Counted from the stretch's first letter, positions 41,128 through 51,922 are shown. The stretch: DNA of 64,000 bases from Nitrosomonadaceae bacterium (GCA_002721545.1 PBKR01000032.1:1-64000); one strand, 5' to 3'. Numbers and translations: made by a program. Notes: generated by a model not told the origin, from the sequence alone.

Positions 41128-42010
41128 CTTTCAAGATTGGACAAGAGCCAACCAATCAAGAATTGAAGCTTCCCTTGATAACCTTCTCCCAGCCGCGAAC
41201 ATCTCACCAAAAAGGCTACATAACGCTATGCGTTTTTCCGTGATAGGGGGAGGAAAAAGAATACGACCACTTCTTGCATTTGCTGCAGGAGAAATTAGTG
41301 AAGCGAAGGAAGAACGTGTGACTATTGTAGCTGTTGCAGTAGAATTAATTCATGCATACTCCCTAGTTCATGATGATCTCCCCTGTATGGATGACGATGT
41401 GCTAAGGAGAGGCAAACCAGCCTGTCATATAGAATATAATGAAGCTACTGCTTTGCTAGTTGGAGATAGCCTTCAAAGTCTCGCCTTTCAACTATTATCG
41501 GAAAGTTGCTTAGCTGATACACCCCGAATACAATTGAATATGATTAATAACCTAGCCCAAGCAGCAGGATCATGTGGCATGGCTGGTGGACAAGCATTTG
41601 ATCTAGATAGTGTTGGAAAAGAATTAAACCTACAAGAGCTTGAATTTATGCATGTACACAAGACAGGAGCATTAATTCGTTCTGCTATTATGATGGGGGC
41701 TTGCTGTGGTAAGAATATGAGTGCCTTACAGCTAAAAAATCTTGATAATTTTGCAAAATATATTGGCCTTGCCTTCCAAGTAGTAGATGATGTACTTGAT
41801 ACTGAAGCCACTACAGCTACTTTAGGGAAAACTGCAGGTAAAGATGCAGATAATAATAAACCGACATATGTAAGTATTCTAGGAGTTAAAAAAGCTCGTG
41901 AATTAGCTGAGAAATTACGTCAGAATGCATATCAGGAGCTTGAAACTTTTGGCAAAGCAGCAACACGGTTACGACAATTAACAGACTACATTATTCAACG
42001 GGAGTCTTAG
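41117..42010 (+). CDS. ispA: Farnesyl diphosphate synthase (polyprenyl synthetase)
   Basis: Condenses IPP with DMAPP/GPP to farnesyl diphosphate. The frame is open from 41051, but the ATG at 41117, overlapping the xseB stop, gives the usual N terminus and 297 aa. The first Asp-rich motif DDLPCMDDD is at about 86-94 and the second, DDVLD, is in FQVVDDVLDTEA. GGGKRIRP (about 44-51) binds the IPP diphosphate. The next gene, dxs, feeds the same pathway. Confidence 0.96.
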   Translation: MKDNFQDWTRANQSRIEASLDNLLPAANISPKRLHNAMRFSVIGGGKRIRPLLAFAAGEISEAKEERVTIVAVAVELIHAYSLVHDDLPCMDDDVLRRGKPACHIEYNEATALLVGDSLQSLAFQLLSESCLADTPRIQLNMINNLAQAAGSCGMAGGQAFDLDSVGKELNLQELEFMHVHKTGALIRSAIMMGACCGKNMSALQLKNLDNFAKYIGLAFQVVDDVLDTEATTATLGKTAGKDADNNKPTYVSILGVKKARELAEKLRQNAYQELETFGKAATRLRQLTDYIIQRES

Positions 42011-42062
42011 GCTAATGCCCACCTACTTAGTAACTAAAAAATTCTTAACTTTTAGGATTTAA

Positions 42063-43910
42063 ATGTATCCTCTACTAGATACCATTAATTACCCAAATCA
42101 GTTACGTGAATTAGAGCGGGATAAACTACCCCAGCTTACCATTGAGTTACGTAACTTTCTAATTGAATCAGTATCTAAAACTGGTGGTCACTTATCCTCT
42201 AATCTAGGTACAGTTGAACTTACAGTTGCTTTACATTATGTATTCAATACACCGCATGATCGTTTAGTATGGGATGTTGGCCACCAGACATACGCCCATA
42301 AAATTCTAACAGGTAGGCGTAAAGGTATGGAGAAATTACGCATGCATGGGGGCATGGCAGGATTTCCTCGTCGTGATGAAAGTGAATATGATGCCTTTGG
42401 AACAGCACATTCGAGCACTTCAATCAGTGCCGCATTAGGTATGGCCGTTGCAGCAGAGCTAGAAAATAAAGACCGGCATGTAACGGCTATAATTGGTGAT
42501 GGTGCAATGAGCGGAGGATTGGCATTTGAAGCCTTAAATAATGCAGGTGCAATGGACACAAATATTCTTGTAATTTTAAATGACAATGACATGTCAATCT
42601 CTCCTCCAGTAGGAGCACTTAATAATTATCTTACTAGCCTTTTAAGTGGCAAAGCTTATGCTACAGCTCGTCAAGCTGGAGAAAAAGTGCTTAAGGCTGT
42701 CCCATCTGTCCTTGAACTTGCTAATCGAACCCAAGTACATGTAAAAGGCATGCTTTCACCCAGTACTTTATTTGAACAATTTGGCTTCAATTATATTGGC
42801 CCCGTTGATGGCCATGATCTTGACAAACTAATCACCACATTAAATGGTATTAAAAACTTAAGTGGACCACAATTCCTACATATAATCACACGCAAAGGAC
42901 AAGGTTATAAGGTAGCGGAAAAGGACCCTATTCTTTATCATGGCGTAGGAAAATTTAACTCTAATGTAGGTATTGTTCCTAAAACCCCTAGTAAACCCAC
43001 TTATACTCAAATATTCGGTAACTGGCTATGTGATATGGCTGCTCTTGATCAACGTTTAGTTGGCATTACACCTGCTATGCGTGAAGGATCGGGGCTAGTA
43101 AAATTTTCTCAAGAGTATCCTGACCGCTATTTTGATGTAGGTATTGCGGAGCAACATGCTGTTACCTTTGCTGCAGGTTTAGCATGTGATGGAATGAAAC
43201 CAGTTGTAGCAATTTATTCTACATTCTTACAACGTGCTTACGATCAATTGATACATGATGTAGCTATCCAAAACTTACCAATAGTATTTGCTATTGATAG
43301 AGCTGGGCTGGTAGGGGCAGATGGACCCACCCATGCTGGAAGCTTTGATTTAACCTATTTACGTTGTATACCAAACATGACAGTAATGACACCTTCTGAT
43401 GAAAATGAATGCCGGCAAATGCTATACACTGCTTTCCAAATGGATAGTCCATCAGCAGTACGCTATCCACGTGGAGCTGGTATTGGGGCGACACCTATAC
43501 AAGAAATGAAGGCACTGAAAATTGGACTTGGTGAAATACGCCGCAAAGGAGAAAAGATTGCTATATTAGCATTTGGAAGCATGCTAAAGTCTTCTTTAGA
43601 AGCTGCTGAAGCACTGAATGCTACCGTTGCAAATATGAGATTTGTCAAACCAGTAGATGAAAATCTGATATTGTCTTTAGCTAAAGACCATGATCTCCTT
43701 GTAACCATTGAAGAAAACACTATTATGGGTGGAGCAGGAAGTGCTGTACTTGAATCTCTTGAAAATAAAAACATTACTACTTCAGTATTGCAGCTAGGAC
43801 TACCAGACACTTTTATAGACCAGGGCGATCCTATTAAGATGCTAGCAGAATGTGGAAGAGATAAAATTGGAATTATTAAAGCAATAAAAGATAGGCTATC
43901 TGATAAATGA
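42063..43910 (+). CDS. dxs: 1-deoxy-D-xylulose-5-phosphate synthase
   Basis: TPP-dependent enzyme joining pyruvate and glyceraldehyde-3-phosphate; first step of the MEP isoprenoid pathway and source of DXP for vitamins B1 and B6. At 615 aa it is full length. The TPP motif GDGAMSGG with FEALNNAG (about 146-162), the central [15 protein letters not shown] pyrimidine-domain motif, and the C-terminal transketolase domain are intact. It is 52 nt downstream of ispA. Start ATG. Confidence 0.98.
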   Translation: MYPLLDTINYPNQLRELERDKLPQLTIELRNFLIESVSKTGGHLSSNLGTVELTVALHYVFNTPHDRLVWDVGHQTYAHKILTGRRKGMEKLRMHGGMAGFPRRDESEYDAFGTAHSSTSISAALGMAVAAELENKDRHVTAIIGDGAMSGGLAFEALNNAGAMDTNILVILNDNDMSISPPVGALNNYLTSLLSGKAYATARQAGEKVLKAVPSVLELANRTQVHVKGMLSPSTLFEQFGFNYIGPVDGHDLDKLITTLNGIKNLSGPQFLHIITRKGQGYKVAEKDPILYHGVGKFNSNVGIVPKTPSKPTYTQIFGNWLCDMAALDQRLVGITPAMREGSGLVKFSQEYPDRYFDVGIAEQHAVTFAAGLACDGMKPVVAIYSTFLQRAYDQLIHDVAIQNLPIVFAIDRAGLVGADGPTHAGSFDLTYLRCIPNMTVMTPSDENECRQMLYTAFQMDSPSAVRYPRGAGIGATPIQEMKALKIGLGEIRRKGEKIAILAFGSMLKSSLEAAEALNATVANMRFVKPVDENLILSLAKDHDLLVTIEENTIMGGAGSAVLESLENKNITTSVLQLGLPDTFIDQGDPIKMLAECGRDKIGIIKAIKDRLSDK

Positions 43911-43975
43911 GCAAATTTTTTATAAAAAGTATATGACCCATCTCATCTAGTTTTACCCTCATAGAGATAGAAAAT

Positions 43976-44779
43976 ATGAATAAACGAGCTGATTCTCTCA
44001 TAGCTGATGTTCAAAGCACACCTGACACCAGGCATATAGAGATAGACAGAGTAGGAATAAAAGCTATTCGCCATCCAATAAAAGTAGCAGATAAAACAGG
44101 CGGTGTTCAACATACTGTTGCAATGTTCAATATGTACGTAAATTTACCACATAACTTCAAAGGAACCCACATGTCACGATTTGTGGAAATACTGAATAGC
44201 CATGATCGTGAGATTTCTGTTGAATCATTTGAGAAAATATTACGTACTATGTTGGAAAGATTAGAAACACAGTCAGGACATATTGAAATGACATTTCCCT
44301 ATTTTATTAATAAATTTGCTCCAGTTTCTAAGGTTAAAAGCCTATTAGACTATGACGTGACTTTTATTGGAGAAATAAAAAACGGATGCTATGAATTTAC
44401 TATAAAAGTAGTAGTCCCTGTAACTAGTTTATGCCCTTGCTCTAAGAAAATTTCTGATTATGGGGCACATAATCAACGTTCCCACATCTCTATCTCTGCA
44501 CGTACTAATAGCTTTGTTTGGATAGAAGATATTATCCAAATTGCAGAAGAAAAAGCATCATGCGAGCTTTATGGATTGCTTAAAAGACCTGATGAAAAAT
44601 ATGTAACAGAAAAAGCTTACAACAACCCAAAATTTGTTGAGGATTTAGTACGTGATGTGGCCATAGAGTTAAATAAAGATTCGCGAATTGATGCGTACAC
44701 AGTAGAATCAGAAAATTTTGAATCCATACACAACCATTCTGCATATGCGCTCATTGAACAAAATAAGATGAAAAGCTAA
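43976..44779 (+). CDS. folE2: GTP cyclohydrolase FolE2 (type IB)
   Basis: Converts GTP to dihydroneopterin triphosphate for folate, using Mn or Fe where FolE uses zinc. At 267 aa, with the metal-binding Cys region [20 protein letters not shown] and the conserved Glu in [21 protein letters not shown] split over two segments. FolE2 often replaces FolE or backs it up under zinc limitation. It follows dxs by 65 nt. Start ATG. Confidence 0.96.
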   Translation: MNKRADSLIADVQSTPDTRHIEIDRVGIKAIRHPIKVADKTGGVQHTVAMFNMYVNLPHNFKGTHMSRFVEILNSHDREISVESFEKILRTMLERLETQSGHIEMTFPYFINKFAPVSKVKSLLDYDVTFIGEIKNGCYEFTIKVVVPVTSLCPCSKKISDYGAHNQRSHISISARTNSFVWIEDIIQIAEEKASCELYGLLKRPDEKYVTEKAYNNPKFVEDLVRDVAIELNKDSRIDAYTVESENFESIHNHSAYALIEQNKMKS

Positions 44780-44800
44780 AGGAAGCGTACTACCATACCG

Positions 44801-45499
44801 CTACCAACCCAGAAAGAGCATGCCCGCTCCACATATGGCTATAACTAAGCCTCCAATTGCATGCATATACTTTTCTAATTTTTCTGTACTATAAAACGAA
44901 TATCCATACAAACCCAATAAAACCATTGTGACCATTGTTAGAACTGTACATATTGCAAAAACGCTAATTAACACTATAATTTCTAAATAAGATCTCTGTA
45001 TGCCTGAGTAAAATAGCAACGGAAGTAAAGGCTCAGTTGGCCCCATCACAAATATTACGAATAGAACTAATGGTGTAACTTTTACTCTGCTTTTTGGTGC
45101 GGCCATATCACTATGGTTGTGCTCATAAACATATACGTCATCATCCATAACGTCAAAATGTTTATGCGGCTTATTTTTTCCTGCTTTCCACAAACCATAA
45201 AATAAATAAACCACCCCAAACCCAAATAAACACCATGCTGCAATATCACCCCGATACCCTTCAAACGCATCTAAGTTCGATAGCTGCCACCCTAAAAAAA
45301 CCCCAATCATACCAATAGCTACTGAGCTTAAAATATGTCCAAAACCACAAATGACTGTAATAGAAATTGTTTTTATAATTGACCATCTCTGTGAACGTGA
45401 TAACACAATAAATGGTAAATAATGATCTGGTCCTGTTGCTGTATGTAAACAGCTAATTGTGATGGCAGATAAAATAAGTGTTATTAATTCAGATGTCAT
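44801..45499 (-). CDS. NicO-type nickel/cobalt transporter
   Basis: Polytopic inner-membrane protein of the NicO/TauE-like group. A His/Asp motif, HTATGPDH, lies in the first membrane helix and resembles the Ni/Co-binding signature of NicO and NiCoT permeases. A hydrophilic loop rich in His and Asp follows the third helix (HKHFDVMDDDVYVYEHNHSD). About six hydrophobic segments. The frame is open to an ATG at 45589; I prefer the ATG at 45499, directly before the first helix (232 aa), because the extra 30 residues look unconserved. Uptake versus export cannot be told. Nickel supply to a urease is a possible role, given ureD. Convergent with folE2. Confidence 0.75.
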   Translation of the reverse strand: MTSELITLILSAITISCLHTATGPDHYLPFIVLSRSQRWSIIKTISITVICGFGHILSSVAIGMIGVFLGWQLSNLDAFEGYRGDIAAWCLFGFGVVYLFYGLWKAGKNKPHKHFDVMDDDVYVYEHNHSDMAAPKSRVKVTPLVLFVIFVMGPTEPLLPLLFYSGIQRSYLEIIVLISVFAICTVLTMVTMVLLGLYGYSFYSTEKLEKYMHAIGGLVIAICGAGMLFLGW

Positions 45500-45610
45500 T
45501 AAAACTATAATACCTTGTTTTATTTTTAAAATATTCGATATTTGTCCTATAACTAAACTATTGGACTGGCTAAAAAAAAATGCTGCCATGTCAAATCAGC
45601 ATATAAGACT

Positions 45611-45630
45611 CAACTAACTGCGGTTAGTTG
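45611..45630. repeat. Perfect 8-bp hairpin upstream of the nickel transporter gene
   Basis: CAACTAAC (45611-45618), a 4-nt loop and GTTAGTTG (45623-45630) form a perfect stem, 21 bp upstream of the longer possible start of the NicO-type gene. No T-run follows on either strand, so a dyad operator is more likely than a terminator. No known metal-regulator consensus is recognised. Confidence 0.4.
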
Positions 45631-45830
45631 ATATCTCAAAGACTTAAAATTTTTTATTCTATAACGGACTGCATACATAATTACCTAAAACTCTGCGCAT
45701 ATGTTATCAGCAACTATCAGATTAGTAATTATTATTCCTTTTAGAGTTATAATTAATATTTACTATAAAGTGATTAATTTTCGTATCATCAAGCTCAATT
45801 CCCCCTATTATCTCACCTACAACAAAAGAT

Positions 45831-47690
45831 ATGAACGTATTTTATGAAGAGAAAGGTACCTTTAAAGTAGGTAGGATTCTTTCTAGCAATGTGTCCTCAC
45901 TACAAATAGAAGCCCCATATGGTAAACGATCAAAAATTAAAATTTCTTCAGTACTTCTTCGATTTGATGAACCACCTATATCATCATTTATGAAGCATGC
46001 GGAAAAATTAGCAAATAATATAGATATAAATTTTCTGTGGGATTGCTGTGAATGCGATCTAGAATTTAATAGCGAATCCTTAGCCGCCGAATACTTTGGA
46101 CACTCACCTAATCCGATAGAATCTGCTGCAATTTTAATTAAACTTAATAACGCACCAATATATTTTTACAAAAAAGGTAAGGGCCGATATAAATCTGCCT
46201 CACCTCAGGCACTCAAATCTGCTCTTATAAGCCAAAAAAAGAAAAAAGAACAAGCAGAGCAACAATCACTCTATATTCAGAGTCTGAAAAAATTTATTAT
46301 ACCAGAGCAGTTCAAACCCTTATTACCAAATCTCCTCTATAAACCAAATAAAAATTCAATTGAATGGAAAGCACTTAATGCAGCCTGTATTGCAACAAAT
46401 TTAAGCGTATTACACCTATTAGAAAAATGCGGCGCAATATCGTCCCCGCATGATTACCACCTGAATCAATTTCAAATGGAATATTTCCCAAATGATGCTA
46501 AATTTGATATACCTAAAGATAGCAATAATGAGCCAGACAATATAAATTCTCTTCCCATATCCGATGCAGTTGTTTTTAGTATTGATGATGAGAACACCAC
46601 TGAAATTGACGATGCTTTTTCTGTTACATTGTTACCGCTAGGAAGCTTTCGCATTGGTATACATATCGCCGCTCCTTCTTTAGGAATCATTAAAGACTCA
46701 CCTCTTGATAAAATGGCGGCATACCACCTTTCTACGGTTTATTCACCAAGCAATAAAATTACTATGCTGCCTGAAACAGTAATACACCAATATACTCTTG
46801 GAGAAAAAAGAATATGCCCTGCTGTATCAATGTATATTGAGGTGGCAGATGACTTCACAGTAACTTCTATAAATAGTCACATAGAAAGAATAAAAATTGC
46901 AGCAAACTTAAGGTACGAGAAATTAGAGGTAGATTTTAATGAAACGAAATTAGCTAAAAATGAAATTAATTGTGTCTTTGGTCATGAATTAAAATTGTTG
47001 TGGAATTTTGCCTGTAAAATGGAATATTCTAGGAAAAAAGAAAATAACAATAATAATGAAAGAATTGATTATAGTTTTAGCGTAAAGAATGGAAATATTA
47101 CTATTAAAGAAAGATGGCGTGATTCTCCTATTAATAAACTAGTTTCGGAGTTGATGATTTTTGTCAATGCCGAATGGGGAAAGCAGCTAACAAATGGTAG
47201 AGTTACTGGAATATATCGCAACCAAAGTGGTGGCAAAGTCAAAATGAATACGTCACCTGCAACTCACCAGGGTTTAGGTGTCTCTCAATATGCCTGGTTT
47301 AGCTCACCAATACGTCGCTATGTTGATCTTATTAATCAAAGACAATTAATATCGCTTCTACAAGGAAAAAAACCACCTCACTCCAAAGAATGTAATAATT
47401 TACAAGAAATTATTATAAACTTTGAAGAAGCGTATGATGCTTATAGTAGGTTCCAGCGCAAAATGGAGAAATATTGGTGCTTGTGCTGGTTATTACAAAA
47501 AAAAATAAAGACTACTAAGGCGACAGTGGTTAAGGAGAACTATGTGAAATTTGATTCTCTACCACTTGTAATAAGCGTACCTTCTTTACCGGACGTATTC
47601 CCTGAGACATATGTTGAGTTGGAAATACTACAGATTGATTTGCTAGAATTAACAGTAAACACTAAATTTACCAGAAAATTAGAAACATAG
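45831..47690 (+). CDS. RNB-domain (RNase II family) exoribonuclease
   Basis: A 619-aa protein with a central RNB nuclease domain (about 240-560). The active-site block IDDENTTEIDDAF (about 251-263) keeps three Asp (D252, D260, D261), with Glu at 258 where E. coli RNase II has its fourth Asp; this E-variant is, as I recall, normal for the cyanobacterial/betaproteobacterial RNB subfamily. YAWFSSPIRRYVDLINQRQL near 490 is the conserved basic motif. The N-terminal 240 residues are poorly conserved and Lys-rich in places. It is likely a 3'-5' RNA exonuclease; not an orthologue of RNase R, which is longer. Divergent from the NicO gene. Start ATG. Confidence 0.88.
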   Translation: MNVFYEEKGTFKVGRILSSNVSSLQIEAPYGKRSKIKISSVLLRFDEPPISSFMKHAEKLANNIDINFLWDCCECDLEFNSESLAAEYFGHSPNPIESAAILIKLNNAPIYFYKKGKGRYKSASPQALKSALISQKKKKEQAEQQSLYIQSLKKFIIPEQFKPLLPNLLYKPNKNSIEWKALNAACIATNLSVLHLLEKCGAISSPHDYHLNQFQMEYFPNDAKFDIPKDSNNEPDNINSLPISDAVVFSIDDENTTEIDDAFSVTLLPLGSFRIGIHIAAPSLGIIKDSPLDKMAAYHLSTVYSPSNKITMLPETVIHQYTLGEKRICPAVSMYIEVADDFTVTSINSHIERIKIAANLRYEKLEVDFNETKLAKNEINCVFGHELKLLWNFACKMEYSRKKENNNNNERIDYSFSVKNGNITIKERWRDSPINKLVSELMIFVNAEWGKQLTNGRVTGIYRNQSGGKVKMNTSPATHQGLGVSQYAWFSSPIRRYVDLINQRQLISLLQGKKPPHSKECNNLQEIIINFEEAYDAYSRFQRKMEKYWCLCWLLQKKIKTTKATVVKENYVKFDSLPLVISVPSLPDVFPETYVELEILQIDLLELTVNTKFTRKLET

Positions 47691-47802
47691 AATATGTCTT
47701 AACAATATGACAAGTATGCCATGGTTACTTACAATAAATGAGATTATTAAATTTCTAGTTTAAATTCTCTATACTTCTAGTACATTGACTTCTATAGCAA
47801 AT

Positions 47803-48702
47803 ATGACTCAATTTATACTAGCCTTGTTACGAGGCTGGTTACTTAACCCATCTTCACGCTTAAATTTAGCTATACTTATATCTCTTACTGTCCACACATT
47901 TATAGTATTTGGTATCACCTTTAGACTACCAGAGACAATAAATAATAAAGAGGCTATGCCACTAGAAGTAGTACTGGTAAATAAAAAGTCTAAATCAGAA
48001 CCTATTAAAGCAGACTCTATGGCACAAGCTAATCTAGATGGAGGAGGAAATACCAATAAAGATCGACGCGCCAAAACTCCTTTTCCTTTATTTCCTTTAA
48101 ATAAGCAATCAGCTGATATACTTAAAGCTAAGCAAAGAACAAAACAGCTAGAACTCGAAGCAAAGAAATTAATGGCAGCAGTCAATAGAAAGAAAAAAAT
48201 TCTACAACCAAAATCACGTAAAGAAAAATCAGAGAAAGAAGAAAAAAATCTAAGTGCCGCTGATTTACTTCAACGTAGTCGAGAAATTATTCGACTAGAA
48301 GCACAGATAGCCAAAGATCACGAAACATACCAAAAACGACCAAAACGTAAATATATTGGTGCTCGTACAAAAGAATACCGCTTTGCACGTTATGTAGAAG
48401 ACTGGCGCACTAAAGTAGAGAGAATTGGAAATTTAAATTATCCTGAAGCGGCTAAAAAAGATAGACTATATGGAACTCTAGTACTCACAGTTGGCATTAT
48501 GGCAAATGGCTCAATTGAATCAATTGAAATTAATCGCTCATCTGGAAATAAAGTATTAGATCAAGCGGCTATAAATATAGTTAAGCTTGCAGGGCAAAGT
48601 GGCTTTTCTCCCTTTCCTCCTGACATAAGTATAGATACCGACATCCTTCATATTACACGTACATGGATGTTTACCCGTTCAGATGCACTAACAAGCAAAT
48701 AA
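47803..48702 (+). CDS. tonB: TonB-family energy transducer
   Basis: Inner-membrane protein coupling the proton gradient to outer-membrane receptors. The frame opens with TTG at 47785; the ATG at 47803 is six codons in and preferred (299 aa). One membrane helix (about 24-45), a charged Lys/Glu-rich middle region (about 60-190) instead of the classic Pro-rich rod, then a C-terminal TonB domain (about 200-295) with YPEAAKKDRLYGTLVLTVGI and the DQAAINIVKLAG segment. No exbB-exbD nearby. It sits directly before aroE (17 nt), an order known in related betaproteobacteria. Confidence 0.9.
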   Translation: MTQFILALLRGWLLNPSSRLNLAILISLTVHTFIVFGITFRLPETINNKEAMPLEVVLVNKKSKSEPIKADSMAQANLDGGGNTNKDRRAKTPFPLFPLNKQSADILKAKQRTKQLELEAKKLMAAVNRKKKILQPKSRKEKSEKEEKNLSAADLLQRSREIIRLEAQIAKDHETYQKRPKRKYIGARTKEYRFARYVEDWRTKVERIGNLNYPEAAKKDRLYGTLVLTVGIMANGSIESIEINRSSGNKVLDQAAINIVKLAGQSGFSPFPPDISIDTDILHITRTWMFTRSDALTSK

Positions 48703-48719
48703 ATTGGATTACAATTATT

Positions 48720-49541
48720 ATGTCTGATGCTTACGCTGTTATTGGAAACCCTATTATTCACAGCAAATCACCACTAATCCATACTGCATTCTCGAAACAA
48801 ACCAAACAAAAAATGCATTATAAAGCTCTATTCGCACCACTAAATGGTTTTGCAGAAGCAATTAAAGTTTTCCGGAAAAATAATGGGAAGGGTATGAATG
48901 TAACTACCCCCTTTAAATTTGATGCTTACAAAATTTCAACTCAACTAACTGAGCATGCTGAAGCTGCGCAAGCTGTTAACACATTACTATTTAATAGTAA
49001 CGAAATTTATGGGCATAACACTGATGGTATTGGCCTGATACGAGATATCGTTACTAATTTAGGGTTTGCAATTACAGCTAAAAGAATACTAATATGTGGG
49101 GCTGGTGGTGCTGCCAGTGGCATAATACTCCCACTATTACAAAAAAATCCAAGTACGCTAGTAATTTCGAATCGTACTGTACAGAAAGCATATAAATTGC
49201 AGGATCAATTCTCATCATTTAACAATATTATTGTCGCTAATGACAATATGGATATTGCCAAGAGAGAATTTGACCTTGTAATCAATGCCACTTCCACAAG
49301 CCTGATCGGAAAATCATTAATTTTACCTAGAAATATATTTGCTTCTGGGTCGCTTGCATATGACTTAATGTACAGTAATAAACAAACTCCTTTCTTAAAA
49401 TTTGCTCAAAAAGAAGGAGCAGAATATTTATCAGATGGCACAGGTATGCTAGTAGAACAAGCTGCTGAGTCATTTTTCCTTTGGCGTGGAATTAGGCCTA
49501 AAACTAAAGAAATAATCAAGAATATTAGAAATGGATCTTGA
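48720..49541 (+). CDS. aroE: Shikimate dehydrogenase (NADP+)
   Basis: Reduces 3-dehydroshikimate in aromatic amino-acid synthesis. The frame is open from 48663, but the ATG at 48720 starts at MSDAYAVIGNPIIHSKSP, giving 273 aa, the family length. Catalytic Lys is K66 in NVTTPFK, catalytic Asp lies in HNTDGIG, and the NADP loop is GAGGAASG with the NRT phosphate-binding motif. Followed 16 nt later by mtgA; aroE-mtgA is a conserved pair. Confidence 0.96.
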   Translation: MSDAYAVIGNPIIHSKSPLIHTAFSKQTKQKMHYKALFAPLNGFAEAIKVFRKNNGKGMNVTTPFKFDAYKISTQLTEHAEAAQAVNTLLFNSNEIYGHNTDGIGLIRDIVTNLGFAITAKRILICGAGGAASGIILPLLQKNPSTLVISNRTVQKAYKLQDQFSSFNNIIVANDNMDIAKREFDLVINATSTSLIGKSLILPRNIFASGSLAYDLMYSNKQTPFLKFAQKEGAEYLSDGTGMLVEQAAESFFLWRGIRPKTKEIIKNIRNGS

Positions 49542-49557
49542 GTATAAATTATGAAGA

Positions 49558-50265
49558 ATGAATAAAAAAAAATACAAATACTGGCCCTGGAAAATTTTAT
49601 TATTTTTTTTATTTTTGTTTTTTGTCTATCAAACTTGGATTCTCTGTCAGATTGTTTATTGGAATTTTTATAATCCATCTACAAGCTCATTCATGCAATA
49701 TCGTTTAGATGCATTAAGGAAAATTCACCCTAATACCAAAATAAAATTACAATACAAATGGGTATCTTATAATCTCATCCCATCTCATCTAAAACGTGCC
49801 GTTATTGCTGCTGAAGATTCTCAGTTTATAAGTCATAATGGATTTGACTTTAAGGCAATAAAAATAGCCTATAAAAAAAATATAAAAGAAAAAAGAATTG
49901 TTGCCGGAGGATCTACTATCAGTCAACAACTTGCAAAGAACTTATTCCTTTCTACAGAAAAAACTATTTGGCGTAAAATAGAAGAGGCTATCATTACGTT
50001 AATGATAGAAAATATAATGAGTAAGCGTAGAATTTTAGAGATTTATTTAAATATAATTGAATGGGGAAACAGTGTATTCGGAATAAAAGCAGCAACTATT
50101 CATTATTATAATATCCCTATTTCTTCTCTTTCAGAAGAGCAATCTTGCTACCTTGCCGCTATGATCCCTAATCCAAAATTTTATGATAAGAACCGTAATG
50201 CCCCATTACTATCAAAAAAAGCAAATGTCATTCAGAATAGATTAGCTTCAGTAAGAATTCCATAA
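49558..50265 (+). CDS. mtgA: Monofunctional peptidoglycan glycosyltransferase
   Basis: Polymerises lipid II glycan chains without a transpeptidase domain. At 235 aa: an N-terminal membrane helix (about 12-32) after a Lys-rich cytoplasmic start, then a GT51 domain with catalytic Glu E86 in AAEDSQF, and GGSTISQQLAKNLFLS. The sequence is rich in Lys and Ile, matching the local AT bias. Start ATG, 16 nt after aroE. Confidence 0.96.
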   Translation: MNKKKYKYWPWKILLFFLFLFFVYQTWILCQIVYWNFYNPSTSSFMQYRLDALRKIHPNTKIKLQYKWVSYNLIPSHLKRAVIAAEDSQFISHNGFDFKAIKIAYKKNIKEKRIVAGGSTISQQLAKNLFLSTEKTIWRKIEEAIITLMIENIMSKRRILEIYLNIIEWGNSVFGIKAATIHYYNIPISSLSEEQSCYLAAMIPNPKFYDKNRNAPLLSKKANVIQNRLASVRIP

Positions 50266-50389
50266 GATTAGTAAATAATAATTTATAGAGAAAGAGATTT
50301 AAATAACGCTCCTTTCTTCTGACAAAAATTCGACGTATATATTTATATTCCTTACAATTCAGTAGTCTTTTCTATTTACTGGAACGACC

Positions 50390-51835
50390 ATGACCAGAAC
50401 AACTAATCATAACGACAATGAAACCGATAATCCAGAACAACACCTCCAACGAGTAGTGTATTTACTAAGTAGAAATAAGCTTGTAGCAGGCTTTGTGCAA
50501 ATGCAAGATGAGCGGAAAGAACTGGATGAGTCTCTGGTTCATGAGAAAAATTTTACAGAGCTACAAGAATTGCTTGATATGCTACATCCTGCTGATATTG
50601 CCTATATTCTTGAAGCATTACCTCTAGATGAGCGCCTTATAGTCTGGGAAATGGCTAAATTAGAACAAGATGGTGAAATCTTGTTAGAAACCTCAGATGC
50701 TGTTCGGGAAACATTAATAGCAACTATGAACAGTAATGAGTTAGTAGCTGCCACAGGACAATTAGATGCTGACGAAATAGCTGATTTGGCTCCAGACTTA
50801 CCAAGTCATGTGCTGGATGACTTATTCCAAAAACTTCCTATAGCAGAACGTGAACGGTTACGTGCAGCTATGTCTTACCCAGAAGATTCTGTAGGAGCAT
50901 TAATGGATTTTGATATGGTAACTGTCCGGAAGGATGTAAAGTTAGAAGTAGTTTTACGTTATCTACGGCGCTTGGAAGAAATGCCTGACCACACAGATCA
51001 ACTATTTATAATAGATCGAAATGAAAAATTAATTGGTGTATTGCCCGTAAATCTTCTATTGATCAATGACCCTGATATTGAAGTTTCAAAAGTCATGTCA
51101 AAAAAAATGATGAAATTTCATGCTAATGACAAAGCACAACAAGCAACACATGCATTTGAACGATACAATCTTGTTACTGCCCCAGTAGTAGATATAGACA
51201 ATAAATTATTAGGTAGAGTAACGGTCAATGAAGTTATGGATTTTATTCGTGAAGAATCTGAAAATGAAGCGTTAAATTTAGCAGGCCTACGCGAAGAAGA
51301 GGATTTATTTGCACCTGTATGGAAAAGTATAAAAAATCGTTGGGTATGGCTAGCAATAAACTTAATAACAGCCTTCATTGCATCCCGTGTAATTGGGGTA
51401 TTTGAGGGATCTATAGAAAAATTGGTAGCTCTAGCAGCTCTTATGCCAATTATTGCCAGTATTGGAGGAAACTCTGGTAATCAAACTATTACCATGATTG
51501 TCCGTGCGCTTGCCTTAGGCCAACTTAATACTAATAATACAAAAAAATTATTTGCTAAAGAAATAGGTGTAAGCTCTGTTAATGGCTTCGTTTGTGGCAG
51601 TATAGTAGGACTATTTTCTTTTATTATTTATGAAAATGCCTCCCTTAGCTTAGTAATGACTATGGCAATGACATTAACTTTCTTACTAGCTGCAATATTA
51701 GGAGTATTTGTTCCATTAACACTTCAGAAACTTGGCCGTGACCCCGCAACAGGATCTAATATAGTGGTTACCGCAATACTAGATAGTGGCGGATTTTTTA
51801 TTTTTCTAGGACTAGCTACAATATTATTGATATAA
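50390..51835 (+). CDS. mgtE: Magnesium transporter MgtE
   Basis: Mg2+-gated magnesium channel. At 481 aa it has an N-terminal superhelical domain (about 40-135), two CBS domains (about 145-275) and five membrane helices (about 295-480). PIIASIGGNSGNQTITMIVR and the C-terminal DPATGSNIV segment are pore signatures. The gene is monocistronic with a 124-nt leader, too short and unstructured for a magnesium riboswitch that I could recognise. Convergent with lysA. Start ATG. Confidence 0.96.
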   Translation: MTRTTNHNDNETDNPEQHLQRVVYLLSRNKLVAGFVQMQDERKELDESLVHEKNFTELQELLDMLHPADIAYILEALPLDERLIVWEMAKLEQDGEILLETSDAVRETLIATMNSNELVAATGQLDADEIADLAPDLPSHVLDDLFQKLPIAERERLRAAMSYPEDSVGALMDFDMVTVRKDVKLEVVLRYLRRLEEMPDHTDQLFIIDRNEKLIGVLPVNLLLINDPDIEVSKVMSKKMMKFHANDKAQQATHAFERYNLVTAPVVDIDNKLLGRVTVNEVMDFIREESENEALNLAGLREEEDLFAPVWKSIKNRWVWLAINLITAFIASRVIGVFEGSIEKLVALAALMPIIASIGGNSGNQTITMIVRALALGQLNTNNTKKLFAKEIGVSSVNGFVCGSIVGLFSFIIYENASLSLVMTMAMTLTFLLAAILGVFVPLTLQKLGRDPATGSNIVVTAILDSGGFFIFLGLATILLI

Positions 51836-51922
51836 ACAAATTTGATCGATAACTAAGAATAAAATAACTATACCTATTAGATCTGTTAATTAAAAATTAT
51901 ATCTATACTTACAAGCAGCGTA

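Noticed and set aside
45831-47690. Glu in place of one active-site Asp in the RNB nuclease, considered as inactivation
   Set aside because: The IDD...TTEIDDAF pattern is, as far as I recall, the usual form of this RNB subfamily.
50266-50389. mgtE leader examined for a magnesium riboswitch
   Set aside because: It is 124 nt and AT-rich with no recognisable M-box core.
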